Positions 1 to 9,107 of a stretch of DNA of 43,743 bases are shown one piece after another. The DNA is from Gemmatimonadales bacterium (GTDB lineage Bacteria; Gemmatimonadota; Gemmatimonadetes; Gemmatimonadales; GWC2-71-9), in NCBI GenBank assembly GCA_030601605.1, contig JAUVTI010000002.1:1-43743 (forward strand), written 5' to 3'. The notes under the pieces are model-generated. The model saw nothing but the letters and a program-made list of their open reading frames with translations, had not been told where the DNA came from and made no database searches. The position numbers were made by a program, and so were the translations under genes. The stretch's first letter is position 1; each line of letters begins with the position of its first letter.

Positions 1-1509
1 GCTGATGGAGAAGCTCGGACGCATGCTGATGTTGAACCCGCCATATGCGTACAGGTAGGTGGGGTTGGAGCCGTCCAGCGCGATCCCCTTCCTGTGCGTG
101 ATGAACATGGGGACCCGCGTACCGTCCTTGCTCTCGTAGAAGACCTGCGTGGTCTCGTAGCTGCTGGGATCGAAATCGACTTCGGGCGCCTTGAACACCG
201 TCGTCGCGCCGCTGAGGAAATCGTACCGGAAGATCGTGGGCGGGTATAGGAACGACGTGAAGTTGTAGAACATCTCGTCGTCCTCGCGCTTGCCGGTCAC
301 GGTGAAGACACTGCCAAGCGTTGGCAGCTCGAGATCCCCGATCGGGGCGCCGTCCATCTTGTACAGCGCGACCTTCGTGTGTGCGTCGTGCAGGTAGTTG
401 GCCACGAACGTGTTGTGCACGACGGTCACCCAGTTGAGCACGTCCTCCTGCTCGGGGATGATCTCGCGCCAGTGCTCTCTCTCGGGACGCGTGATGTCGA
501 TGGCGACGAGGCGGTAACGCGGGGCGTCGAGGTTCGTGTGGAAGTAGAAGACCGACCCGTCGTTGTCCACGAACGAGTAGCTGGCGTCGAAGTCATCCAG
601 CAGCTGAACCATGGCGCCGTCGAAGCTCGGCGCCCGCGGGTACAGCAGATCCATGTAGTAGACCCTGTTGCGCTCGTCCGTCCCGTGCCACGCGTGCGTT
701 ATCAGATAACGGCCGTCGTCGGTCACGCTGCCGCTGAAGCCCCACTCGGGCTGGTCGGGCCGCTGGTAGATGAGCCGGTCTTCGGACTGGTCCGTGCCGA
801 TCCGGTGGTAGTAGAACATCTGGTTCAGGTTGGTGGAGCGCAGCGTGTCGGGGCCGTCGGGCGTGGCGTAACGGCTGTAGAAGAACCCCGCATGGTCGTG
901 CGTCCAGGAGGCGCCGGAGAACTTGATCCAGCGCAGGTGGTCCGGATAGTCGTCGCCCGACGCCACGTCGCGCACGAAGAACTCGCGCCAGTCGGAACCG
1001 CTGATGGCCTTACCGTACGCGACCGTCTCACCGTCGTCGGAGAACGCGAGCCCGGCGAGCGATACAGTCCCGTCCTCGGAGAACGTGTTGGGGTCGAGGA
1101 GCACGGCGGCCGCGGCATCCAGCGCGTCCTGCTTGTAGAGCACCGACTGGTTCTGGAGTCCGTCGTTCTTGAAGAAGAAGTAGCGGCTGCCCTCCCTGAA
1201 CGGGACTCCGTAACGGGGGAAGTCCCACAGCTCGGTGAGCCGCGCCTCGAGGGCCTCCCGCTCGGGGATGGACTCGAGGTAGGCAAACGTCACGCAGTTC
1301 TCCGCTTCGATCCACGCGCGTGACTGCGGCGAGTCGGGGTCCTCGAGCCAGCGGTACGGGTCGGCCACAGACGTGCCGTGGTAGTCGTCCGCCACGTCGA
1401 CCGTGTGGGCCACCGGCAGGGAGCATTGAACTTCCTGTGCCACCGCGACGGGTGTGATGCCCAGCGTGACGAGGATGGCGAGCGCGAAGGCAGTCAGGGT
1501 CCGCTTCAT
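1..1509 (-). CDS. Prolyl oligopeptidase family serine peptidase (S9A), C-terminus cut by window edge
   Basis: The reverse strand is open from an ATG at 1509 to base 1, giving 503 codons with no stop. The N-terminus (MKRTLTAFALAILVTLG, then AVAQE) is a Sec signal peptide, so the enzyme is probably periplasmic. The mature protein opens with the S9A signature DPYRWLEDPDS, followed by the seven-bladed propeller region (for example FFFKNDGLQNQS and LLDPNTF). At the edge the frame reads YLYAYGGFNISMRPSFS, the conserved segment just before the nucleophile loop. The catalytic Ser, Asp and His therefore lie outside the window and activity cannot be judged. S9A enzymes cleave short peptides after proline. 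The gene diverges from the sensor kinase at 1674. Family call is firm; substrate unknown. Confidence 0.93.
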   Translation of the reverse strand, partial: MKRTLTAFALAILVTLGITPVAVAQEVQCSLPVAHTVDVADDYHGTSVADPYRWLEDPDSPQSRAWIEAENCVTFAYLESIPEREALEARLTELWDFPRYGVPFREGSRYFFFKNDGLQNQSVLYKQDALDAAAAVLLDPNTFSEDGTVSLAGLAFSDDGETVAYGKAISGSDWREFFVRDVASGDDYPDHLRWIKFSGASWTHDHAGFFYSRYATPDGPDTLRSTNLNQMFYYHRIGTDQSEDRLIYQRPDQPEWGFSGSVTDDGRYLITHAWHGTDERNRVYYMDLLYPRAPSFDGAMVQLLDDFDASYSFVDNDGSVFYFHTNLDAPRYRLVAIDITRPEREHWREIIPEQEDVLNWVTVVHNTFVANYLHDAHTKVALYKMDGAPIGDLELPTLGSVFTVTGKREDDEMFYNFTSFLYPPTIFRYDFLSGATTVFKAPEVDFDPSSYETTQVFYESKDGTRVPMFITHRKGIALDGSNPTYLYAYGGFNISMRPSFSIS

Positions 1510-1673
1510 GTATCCTCCGAGAAGCAATCCGGGAGCTTTCGCTCCTTGGGTCCAGGCGGTCGGAAGGTGCCAATGAATCTGCATCGAACGCGCGACGAGG
1601 GGGAGTGCGGCCGGGGGTGGCGGTGGACACGGGCAGTTCCCTATCTTCGCGATGGACTGACGGGAGACGTGCT

Positions 1674-4600
1674 GTGACCGAGCCAGCCGGGAGGCGGAGT
1701 CGGGCCTCGCTGCTCGCCTGGGCGCCGGGCGAGGAGACACGCGAGTTCGCGGCGGCGCGGCGTGTTGAGGACGAGCTCGGCGTCGAGCTCACGGCGCGGC
1801 TCGTGGCCGAGAGCACTGCCGCCGGCGTCACGCACCTCGTGCTCGTCCTGGTGGTGACTGCGCTCGCCTGGGAGGCGGTCCCGCTCGAGGTTCTGCTGCC
1901 GTGGGCCGGCATCGTGGCGGCGGCCGGCGCGTCACGCGCCGTGGTGGCGCGGCGCATGTCTGCGATCGGTTCGAGCCCGGAGTTCACGACCCGCGCCATT
2001 CGCATGGCAGTCTGGGCAACCGGTCTCGGTTGGGCGTCGGCGACGGTCATTATCGCGCCGGCCCTGCCGCCGCAGTATCTGGCTCTCCTAATGGTGGTGT
2101 TCGCGGGACTCGTGGGGGGGGCCACCGTCACACTCATAGGCGATCCCAGGAGTTTCTACGGACTCGCCGGCGTGCTGCTGGTGCCGTTGGGGCTGGCGGT
2201 CGTGGTGAGCGGGCAGAGCCGGTTCCAACTCGTCGCAGTCGCGCTGATCGCGGCGTATGCGACAATGATGGTCGTGCTCTATCGGCGCTCGCACGCGGCG
2301 TTGCTGGAGCGCCTCCAGACCGCGACCCGGGTCGCGCTGCGGGAGGCCGATGCGGCGCGTGACAGCACGTTTCTCGACGCGCTGGTGAACAGCGCGCCCG
2401 ACGCCATCACGGCGGTCAGCACAGAGGGACGGGTACTCGGCGTGAACCCCGCCTTCGAGCGCCTGTTCGGTTATGAGACGGACGAGGTACTGGGTGAGTT
2501 CCTCACCGACCTGCTCGTGCCCGAGCCGGACCAGGAGGCCGCCCGCGAGCTGGACCAGGCCGTGCGCCGCGGCCGACCGATGGTCGTTGAGGTCGAGCGC
2601 CTGCACCGCGATGGCCGGCTCATTCCGGTTCGCCTCTCGGCGGCCTCCGCCGGGGAAGAGGCCCACGGCGCGGTGCTCCTGGTGTACGACGATCTCACGG
2701 CCGAGAAGCAGATCGAGCGCGCGCTGCGTGAGGCGGAGGAGCAGTACCGCGAGTTGGTGGAGTCGGCGTCCGATCTGGTGTGGCAGACGGATGAGGACGG
2801 GCGCTGGACGTTCCTCAACGAGGCGTGCCGCAGCATCTACGGGGTCGCGCCGCAGGACCTGCTGGGCAAGCCGTTCACCGAGAGGGTCGACCCCTCGCAC
2901 CTGGAAGCGGATCTGAGGGCGTTCAGGAACGTGCTGGAGGGCGGCGACTCCACCGACTACGAAACGGTGCATCGCGACTCCAGCGGGCGGCAGCGGCACC
3001 TCAGCGTGGCGGCGCTGCCGGTGCGCGACTCGCGCGGCGAAGTAGTGGGGGCGAGGGGGATCGCGCGCGACGTATCGGAGAGAGTGGCAGCCCGAAGGGA
3101 CCTCGAGCAGGCGCGCGAGGCAGCGGAGCGGACGGCCGAGGCCAAGAGCGCGTTCCTCGCCGCGACGAGCCACGAGATCCGCACGCCGATGAACGGTGTG
3201 CTCGGGATGCTCGAGCTCCTGCTCGAGAGCGACCTGGGGAGCGAGGAGCGTCGCCTCGCGGAGCTCGCGCGTAGCGCCGCCGAGGCGCTGCTCGTCGTGA
3301 TCAACGACGTGCTCGACTACTCCCGGATCGAGGCCGGCCAGGTGCAGCTGGAGGAGGTCGCGTTCGACCTGCCGTCGCTCCTGAGCCTGGTCGTGCGGCT
3401 CCTCGCGCCGGGCGCGAGCGAGAGGGGAGTGGAGCTGGCGTGCGACGTGCACCCCGACATCCCCCGACTGGTGCGGGGGGATCCGGCTCGCCTCAGGCAG
3501 GTGATAACGAATCTGGTGGGCAACGCCATCAAGTTCACCCACGAGGGTGAAGTCGTGGTGTCGGCGGTCCTCGAGAGCCGGCGCGACGATCGGGCTACGG
3601 TGCGCTTCACGGTGCGCGACACGGGGATCGGCATCGCCCGCGAGAAACTGGAGTTCGTGTTCCAGGATTTCACGCAGGCCGACGTCAGCACGTCACGGCG
3701 CTACGGCGGCACCGGCCTGGGCCTTCCCATCAGCCGCCGACTTGTGCGCCTCATGGGAGGCGACATCGAGGTGTCCAGCACCGAGGGGCAGGGGAGCGAG
3801 TTCACCTTCACGCTGGCCCTTCCGGTGGAGGCGCAGGTGCCCGAGGTCCTCTGCGGCGACGTCGGGAAGCTCAAGGGTTCGCGCGCGCTCATCGTGGACG
3901 ACAACCCCACCCACCGGAGAATCGTGCGCGAGATGCTCGGCGGCGCACAGATGGAAGCGGACGAAGTGGCGGATGCCGACGCCGCCCTCGAGGCTCTGCG
4001 CGGCGCCAGGGCCGAGGGCCGGGGCTACGCCCTCGCCATCGTGGATGCGTACATGCCCGGCAAGGACGGCTTCGAGACCGCGCGGGAGATCCGTGCGGAT
4101 CCGAAGCTGGAGGAAACCAGGATCATGATGCTCACTTCGGCCGGCGTGAGGGGGGACGCTCAGCGCTGCCGCGAGCTGGGCATCGAGGCCTACCTTCCCA
4201 AGCCCCCCGCCCGCGAGGAGCTGCTGGAGGCCGCGGCGGCCCTGGTGACCGGAGCCGGGGAACCCGCGGGGTACGGGCGGCTCATCACGCGCTACTCCAG
4301 CGGGGAGGCCGGCAGGCGCCTGCACGTGCTCGTCGCGGAGGACAATCCGGTAAACCAGGAAGTGGCTGCGGCGATGCTGCGCCGCAGGGGTCACACCGTG
4401 CGGGTGGTGGCCAACGGGCGCGCGGCCGTGGAGGCGGTGCGGCGGGGCAGCGTGGACGTGGTGCTGATGGACATCGAGATGCCCGAGTTGGACGGTGTGT
4501 CCGCGACGGAGGAGATTCGCAGCGATCCCGCTTTCGCGGACATTCCGATCGTGGCGGTCACCGCGCACACCACCAGCGAGGAGCGCGAGCGCTGCCGCCG

Positions 4601-5054
4601 CGCCGGGATGGACCGCTACGTGGTGAAGCCGTTCAAGCCGTACGAGTTGCTCTCAGCGGTGGAGGGATGGGGGATCGCGTCCGATGAGGAGGACCGGGAG
4701 AGGGCGTCGCGGCCGCCACTGGATCTCGACGGGCTGGAGGAGATGATGCGCGAGGCGGGCGCCGAGGAGGTGATCCCGCGCATGCTGACGGTGTTCGGAG
4801 AGGATGCGCCCGGCCGTATGGCCGCCATCGAGGCGGCGGCGGACGGCGGCGACCCCGCCCTGATAAGGCAGGCGGCCCACGCGTACAAGTCGAGCGCGCT
4901 GACGATCAGGGCGGAGGAGCTCGGTTCACTCCTCGGGCAGATGGAGACCGCCGCCCGCGAGGGAGATGTTGCGGCGGCCGCAGAGCTGGTGGGCCAGGTG
5001 CGCGAGGCGCACGAGGCGGTACTGCGCCACCTGGCAGCGAGGCGGGAACGCTAA
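1674..5054 (+). CDS. Hybrid sensor histidine kinase: membrane domain, PAS-PAS, HisKA-HATPase, REC-REC, Hpt
   Basis: An 1126-residue protein. The chosen start is GTG 1674 (VTEPAGRRSR), preceded by GGGAG; the frame stays open to ATG 1605 but that extension looks non-coding. Residues ~45-200 hold several hydrophobic segments, a membrane sensor module. Two PAS domains follow (from ~235, SAPDAITAV; from ~360, ELVESASDLVWQ). HisKA carries H500 in SHEIRTPMNG. The ATPase domain has NLVGNAIKFT, DTGIGI and GGTGLGL. Two receiver domains follow with phospho-acceptors D791 (VDAYMPGKDG) and D933 (LMDIEMPELDG), each with a C-terminal KP. A C-terminal Hpt domain carries H1069 (AHAYKSSA). All phosphorelay residues are present, so a His-Asp-His relay is possible. 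No cognate output regulator is adjacent. Its stop overlaps the convergent gene's stop by 3 bases. Signal unknown. Confidence 0.95.
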   Translation: MTEPAGRRSRASLLAWAPGEETREFAAARRVEDELGVELTARLVAESTAAGVTHLVLVLVVTALAWEAVPLEVLLPWAGIVAAAGASRAVVARRMSAIGSSPEFTTRAIRMAVWATGLGWASATVIIAPALPPQYLALLMVVFAGLVGGATVTLIGDPRSFYGLAGVLLVPLGLAVVVSGQSRFQLVAVALIAAYATMMVVLYRRSHAALLERLQTATRVALREADAARDSTFLDALVNSAPDAITAVSTEGRVLGVNPAFERLFGYETDEVLGEFLTDLLVPEPDQEAARELDQAVRRGRPMVVEVERLHRDGRLIPVRLSAASAGEEAHGAVLLVYDDLTAEKQIERALREAEEQYRELVESASDLVWQTDEDGRWTFLNEACRSIYGVAPQDLLGKPFTERVDPSHLEADLRAFRNVLEGGDSTDYETVHRDSSGRQRHLSVAALPVRDSRGEVVGARGIARDVSERVAARRDLEQAREAAERTAEAKSAFLAATSHEIRTPMNGVLGMLELLLESDLGSEERRLAELARSAAEALLVVINDVLDYSRIEAGQVQLEEVAFDLPSLLSLVVRLLAPGASERGVELACDVHPDIPRLVRGDPARLRQVITNLVGNAIKFTHEGEVVVSAVLESRRDDRATVRFTVRDTGIGIAREKLEFVFQDFTQADVSTSRRYGGTGLGLPISRRLVRLMGGDIEVSSTEGQGSEFTFTLALPVEAQVPEVLCGDVGKLKGSRALIVDDNPTHRRIVREMLGGAQMEADEVADADAALEALRGARAEGRGYALAIVDAYMPGKDGFETAREIRADPKLEETRIMMLTSAGVRGDAQRCRELGIEAYLPKPPAREELLEAAAALVTGAGEPAGYGRLITRYSSGEAGRRLHVLVAEDNPVNQEVAAAMLRRRGHTVRVVANGRAAVEAVRRGSVDVVLMDIEMPELDGVSATEEIRSDPAFADIPIVAVTAHTTSEERERCRRAGMDRYVVKPFKPYELLSAVEGWGIASDEEDRERASRPPLDLDGLEEMMREAGAEEVIPRMLTVFGEDAPGRMAAIEAAADGGDPALIRQAAHAYKSSALTIRAEELGSLLGQMETAAREGDVAAAAELVGQVREAHEAVLRHLAARRER

Positions 5055-5887
5055 CTCCCCTCTGAGAACCTGGCGCTCGCACCCAGCTGAAGGATCGGAC
5101 CCGCAGGGAAGTTCCGCCCGGCCAGCGGCAGCCGCACGCCCGCCTCGAGCCACAGCGGTCCCACGGCACGAGCGGCACCCGTCAGCTGCAGCGTGATGAT
5201 GCGCCGGGCGGACGCCGTCTCGACTCCCTCCACCACCCAGTTGTCGCCGATCAAGCCGTCCAGTGTCGCCTTGACGAGCGTGCGGGAGGTCGGGTTCACG
5301 CCCGCCTCGGTCAGGAACACGAACTCGTTGCCCGGATCCTTCCGCGTGGTCGTGTTCTCGAACCGCACCCTGTAGCCGAGCCAGAGCTCCCAGTAGGCGG
5401 GGAAGGGCCAGAACGAGTGGCCGACTTCTCCGAAGAAATCGAGATCCCACTGTCCCTCTCCGATGGGGACGAATTGCACGTCGAGCGGCGCGAACCCGAA
5501 CGGCGCCTTGGCCCCGGCGCGCAGCGCCAGGGCTGTGGACCCGTGCAGGACCTGCCAGCGCAACCAGGCCCGCACGTCGCCGATCCCGGTACTGCGCACG
5601 GTATCCACCACGTTTGAGAAGCTGAGATCCAGGTACGGGACCTGGAGCCAGAAGTCGAGGCTTGGCAGGATCCCGACTATGACGTCGGCGAAGATCGCCC
5701 GATTGTCCGACTCGCCCCCGTCGATCCGCTCGCGGCGGTTCCCCTCCTGGTCGAACTCCTCGCCCGTCCGCTGCAGGAAGAAGCTGCCCTTCACCCACAC
5801 GCGCCCGGGGGCGCCCTGGGTCCACTGCGCCTGAGCGGGGAGCGCTACCAGAGTGAGGCACGCCGCCGCCACTGCCGTCCGGATCAC
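5051..5887 (-). CDS. Predicted outer-membrane beta-barrel protein
   Basis: 278 residues. The start is GTG 5887, which overlaps the TGA of the upstream DUF3179 gene in a GTGA junction; an ATG at 5926 would lie inside that gene. The N-terminus VIRTAVAAACLTLVALPAQA-QW is a signal peptide with an AQA cleavage site. The rest alternates polar and aromatic residues in short strands (LDFWLQVPYLDLSF, ELWLGYRVRFEN, LWLEAGVRLPLAG), ends in a strand-like segment and has no long hydrophobic helix, as in transporter-like outer-membrane barrels. I do not recognise a named family with certainty. The overlap with the DUF3179 lipoprotein implies co-translation and possibly a shared envelope function. Its stop (TAG) interlocks with the TAA of the convergent sensor kinase. 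Confidence 0.72.
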   Translation of the reverse strand: MIRTAVAAACLTLVALPAQAQWTQGAPGRVWVKGSFFLQRTGEEFDQEGNRRERIDGGESDNRAIFADVIVGILPSLDFWLQVPYLDLSFSNVVDTVRSTGIGDVRAWLRWQVLHGSTALALRAGAKAPFGFAPLDVQFVPIGEGQWDLDFFGEVGHSFWPFPAYWELWLGYRVRFENTTTRKDPGNEFVFLTEAGVNPTSRTLVKATLDGLIGDNWVVEGVETASARRIITLQLTGAARAVGPLWLEAGVRLPLAGRNFPAGPILQLGASARFSEGS

Positions 5888-6996
5888 TGCCCGAACAGGC
5901 GGCTGTCCGGGTAGTACACCGACCACGCGAACCAGAACAGGGTGTAGGCGTCGACGAGCGGGGAAAGACGCCGCCCGGCGAGCGGGCCGGCGATAGCTTC
6001 GCCCAGTGCGTTCCAGGTGGAGCCCGTCTCGGCGTCCTGCAGCTGCGGGCCGTTTCCGACCAGCCGGAACGTGAGGACCGTATCGCCCAGCGTTCGGTCG
6101 AACGCCCGGGCCGTGCGGGTGCCGTCCAGGTACGTGACCAGAATCGGTCGCCCGGCGATGCTGTCGTTGAGCGCTACGGCCGCACCGAACCCGGCGAGCA
6201 CGCCAAAGGGATACGCTACCGCGGAGTCGCCTTCATGAATGCCCAGCACCAGCTCCTTGGGCGGGCGCGCGTCGCTCCAGGTGGATGACGGGAACAGCGT
6301 CACGGGATTGTCCGGCTGGTCGTAGGTGCCGTATGGGTATGCGCCGTAGGAGCGGTCGAACCCGGTGCTGGTGTCCACGACCGTGGTGTTGGGATGCAGG
6401 CTGCGCCACTGTCCCCACGTGGTCTCGACGAGCGGTAGGCGCTCGAGCGCCTTCCCCCGGTCGGGGCCGCACTGGGCGCCGAGCAGGAGCTGGTTCCAGA
6501 GGCTCTCGGTCTGGCGGTCGAACATGATGAGGTTGTTCTCGAACAGCAGGCCTGAGACGCCGAAGTTGCGCGTCTCGCCGTCCAGCACCGGGTCGAAGGC
6601 GATCCCTGATCCGGTGAGCGGGCAGTAGCTCAGGAGGACCGGTTCCCCACCCAGCGTGTCGTTCACGACCTCGTGCCACCAGAGGACCAGCAGGGGATAG
6701 GCCCGCGCTGCTCCGTTCAGCTCCAGCCCCAGCACTCGGTCTTCATCTCGAAAGAAGCTCGCTGCCCCTGCGGGTACCACTTCGGGGAGGTTTAGCGCGG
6801 GGATGCCGTCACGTCCCGGTCCGCCGTCGAAGATGCGGGACGTCGGGATGGAACAGGCGGCGCCCGCGGTGGGGTCCGTCAGCGCATCCGAGGCATTCGA
6901 GTCGGAACATGCGGCGAGCAGCGACGCCGCCCCCGCCAGCGCGGTTGCGAAAACGGCTCGTCGAAGCGCGGGGCTCTGGGGACAGACGCGGCTCAT
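5884..6996 (-). CDS. DUF3179 domain lipoprotein (copy 1)
   Basis: 370 residues from ATG 6996. The N-terminus MSRVCPQSPALRRAVFATAL...LLAAC is a lipoprotein signal with lipobox LAAC; an in-frame ATG at 7035 would only lengthen the n-region. The body matches DUF3179: DGIPALNLPEVVPA, LVLWWHEVVNDTLGGEPVLLSYCPLTGSG, FDRQTESLWNQ, DRSYGAYPYGTYDQ and a closing NALGEAI...YTLFWFAWS. DUF3179 proteins are exported and of unknown function. The family core here reads YCPLT, whereas the second copy at 9108-10223 reads YCPLC, so the second cysteine is missing. It is the first gene of a coupled pair with the barrel protein (GTGA overlap). Divergent from the small periplasmic protein at 7156. Confidence 0.9.
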   Translation of the reverse strand: MSRVCPQSPALRRAVFATALAGAASLLAACSDSNASDALTDPTAGAACSIPTSRIFDGGPGRDGIPALNLPEVVPAGAASFFRDEDRVLGLELNGAARAYPLLVLWWHEVVNDTLGGEPVLLSYCPLTGSGIAFDPVLDGETRNFGVSGLLFENNLIMFDRQTESLWNQLLLGAQCGPDRGKALERLPLVETTWGQWRSLHPNTTVVDTSTGFDRSYGAYPYGTYDQPDNPVTLFPSSTWSDARPPKELVLGIHEGDSAVAYPFGVLAGFGAAVALNDSIAGRPILVTYLDGTRTARAFDRTLGDTVLTFRLVGNGPQLQDAETGSTWNALGEAIAGPLAGRRLSPLVDAYTLFWFAWSVYYPDSRLFGQ

Positions 6997-7155
6997 GTCA
7001 TTCGGGAACCGATCCCGGCTAGGGAAGGTTCCCATCCCAGTTCCGGGAACACTCCGGGGACGGCTGCCGTTAACTGGTTCGTGTTTCGGATGAGCCATCG
7101 GTTCGGGCCGCACGGCCCGGCTGACCAGATCACCCCACCCATCGTAGGAGGAAGT

Positions 7156-7548
7156 ATGGTGAAACGCATCATTGCTGGGATCGGTGTCTTCGCGTTCCTG
7201 GCGCTGGCACCGGCCGTGGCGCAGGCCCAGATGGACATGGCCCACGCCCCAGAGGGAAAGGAGGCGACGATCTCCGGCACCGTGATCGACCTCTCCTGCA
7301 AGTTCCGCCACGGACTCACGGGCGAGATGCACCGCATGTGCGCACAGGTTTGCGCCGACAAGGGAGTGCCCCTGGCCATCCTGACCAATGACGGCAAGCT
7401 GGTCGTGCCTGTCAGCGCAGCGATGCCGGGCGCCAGTGAGAACGAGGTCCTCAAGGAGTTCGCCGAGCAGCAGGTGACCGTTAAGGGAACGGTCTATGAG
7501 GCTGGCGGAGCGTTGGCAATCGAGATAACGGAGGTCAAGCGGTCGTGA
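7156..7548 (+). CDS. Small periplasmic protein with conserved-looking cysteines, unknown function
   Basis: 130 residues from ATG 7156, placed by the strong ribosome site TAGGAGGAAGT. MVKRIIAGIGVFAFLAL...AVAQA-QM is a Sec signal peptide. The mature N-terminus is Met/His-rich (QMDMAHAPE). The domain starts ATISGTVIDLSC and contains MHRMCAQVCAD, so three cysteines, followed by beta-rich sequence (GKLVVPVSA, QQVTVKGTVYE, GALAIEITEV) that resembles a small OB-like barrel. I do not recognise a named family. The TGA overlaps the GTG of the TlpA-like gene (GTGA), so the two are co-translated. A role in periplasmic redox or metal handling is inference from the cysteines, the Met/His motif and the partner gene. 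Confidence 0.8.
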   Translation: MVKRIIAGIGVFAFLALAPAVAQAQMDMAHAPEGKEATISGTVIDLSCKFRHGLTGEMHRMCAQVCADKGVPLAILTNDGKLVVPVSAAMPGASENEVLKEFAEQQVTVKGTVYEAGGALAIEITEVKRS

Positions 7549-9107
7549 CCCTCCTCGGCGGGACCACGGGCCGGGTTCTGACCCGGCCCGTGCTCGCCCT
7601 GGCCGCGTTGGCTGCGGCCGCGGGCCTTGCCCTGGCAGCGGTGCGCGGCGTGAGCGGCCCGGCGCGGGGGGCGTTTGCCGAACCCAACCCGGCGTGGGTG
7701 GCCCCAGCCGAGTCGATGGCGGGATCGGTGCGGCACCTCCATCAGGCGGAAGCCGCGGAGCTGCTCAGGCCGGACACCGTGTTCCCCGAGCGGGACGTCC
7801 GGTTGCTGTGGTTCGACGGACGCGCCGCATCTCCGGTCGAGGGCCGGGACGCGGTTGTCCTGGACGGGGCCGGTGGCATCGTACGGTTCGACACGCGGCT
7901 CATACCTCATAGGGTGAACCTGCGCCTCGAGGGCCGCGTGCCGGCCAGCGTGGCGGCCGCGACCGGCGGTGGCGCGTGGGTCGTAGACGGAGAGGGTCAG
8001 GTGCTGCGCACCGGCCCGGACGGAGGCATCGAGCAGACGGTGGCCGGGCCGTTCGATTACACGGTCGTGGTCGCCGACCCGCTGGGCGGAGCCTGGTTGG
8101 TCCGCTCTACCGAATTCTTTTCCTACAGACTGGCGCGTGGTGACGAGCCGCTGCTCGTACATGTCGATGAAGCGGGTGGCGATGCCACGGCTACCGCGTC
8201 GATTCTGCTGCCCGAGCACGTGCTCCTGGCCGAGCTGGCCAATGCAGGGCACGTGGCGGTCGGACCCGATGCTGTCTACTTCGCTCCCTTCATTCGGGAC
8301 GAAGTGATCGCACTTTCACGTGGCGGTGACACGCTGTGGGTGGCACACCGCGGGTTGGTACAGGCGCGGCCCGAGCCGCGCTTCGAAATCGGCCCCGACG
8401 GGCCGGTCATCGACTATGCGCCGGTCAACCTCGGCCTCTCGCTTGGACCTGACGGACTGCTCTACGTGCTGAGCGTGCCGGGATTCACGACCATGGAAAG
8501 CCGCGTGGATGTCTACGATCCAGCCACGGGTGTGCTGGAGCGGACCGCACGGCTGCCTACACCGCTGCCCACCGTGGCCCTGGACGAAACCGGCCGCCTC
8601 TATCTACTCGACTCGTTCAGGTTGCTGACCGGAGTGGCGCCGGCAGAGCGGGAGGCCTTCGCCGCCTTCGAGCTGGAGGTCCTGGACAGCGATGATCGGA
8701 TGGTCCTCGCCGATGTCGAAGGCAAGGTGGCCCTGGTGAACTTCTGGGCCAGCTGGTGTGCGCCGTGCCGCGTGGAGATGCCCGCACTCGACAGCCTGCA
8801 GCGGTCGATCGTGCACCCCGACTTCGTGTTCTTCACGATGAATGAGGATGTGGACGCGGGCCAAGCTCGGGCGTTCATCGAGGAACGCGGCTTCACCTTT
8901 CCGGTGCTCCTGGGCCGCGGCAAGCTGCAGCGGCGGTACCACTACATGGGCCTGCCGTTCACCGTGCTGCTGGATCGCGAGGGACGCGTGGTGCAGCGCT
9001 GGATCGGCTTCGCCGGCGGTGATCAGATTGCGGGAATAAAGGCCGTCATTCAGGCCGAGCTCCTGCGGGAGGGTTCGGGGGGAGCGATGGAGCACATGGG
9101 CCACTGA
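7545..9107 (+). CDS. Membrane-anchored TlpA-type thiol-disulfide oxidoreductase with N-terminal beta-propeller-like region
   Basis: 520 residues from GTG 7545. Residues ~10-35 (VLALAALAAAAGLALAAV) form an uncleaved signal or anchor. Residues ~60-365 are beta-rich with propeller-like repeats (GGGAWVVDGEGQVLRTGPDG, LGPDGLLYVLSV, ALDETGRLYLLD), resembling NHL or SMP-30-type propellers. Residues ~375-510 are a thioredoxin fold with LVNFWASWCAPCRVEMP; the active cysteines are C405 and C408. The cis-Pro region reads YMGLPFTVLLDREGRV. TlpA/ResA-type domains usually reduce periplasmic disulfides, for example in cytochrome maturation. The C-terminus ends MEHMGH, a possible metal-binding tail that echoes the Met/His N-terminus of its coupled neighbour. 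Its TGA abuts the convergent gene's TGA in a TGATCA hexamer. Confidence 0.9.
   Translation: MTLLGGTTGRVLTRPVLALAALAAAAGLALAAVRGVSGPARGAFAEPNPAWVAPAESMAGSVRHLHQAEAAELLRPDTVFPERDVRLLWFDGRAASPVEGRDAVVLDGAGGIVRFDTRLIPHRVNLRLEGRVPASVAAATGGGAWVVDGEGQVLRTGPDGGIEQTVAGPFDYTVVVADPLGGAWLVRSTEFFSYRLARGDEPLLVHVDEAGGDATATASILLPEHVLLAELANAGHVAVGPDAVYFAPFIRDEVIALSRGGDTLWVAHRGLVQARPEPRFEIGPDGPVIDYAPVNLGLSLGPDGLLYVLSVPGFTTMESRVDVYDPATGVLERTARLPTPLPTVALDETGRLYLLDSFRLLTGVAPAEREAFAAFELEVLDSDDRMVLADVEGKVALVNFWASWCAPCRVEMPALDSLQRSIVHPDFVFFTMNEDVDAGQARAFIEERGFTFPVLLGRGKLQRRYHYMGLPFTVLLDREGRVVQRWIGFAGGDQIAGIKAVIQAELLREGSGGAMEHMGH

Noticed and set aside
2088..3542. A 484-codon open frame antisense to the sensor kinase
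   Set aside because: It lies wholly inside a gene with complete PAS, HisKA and HATPase motifs on the other strand; its sequence is low-complexity Arg/His/Leu-rich, as expected from high-GC shadow frames.
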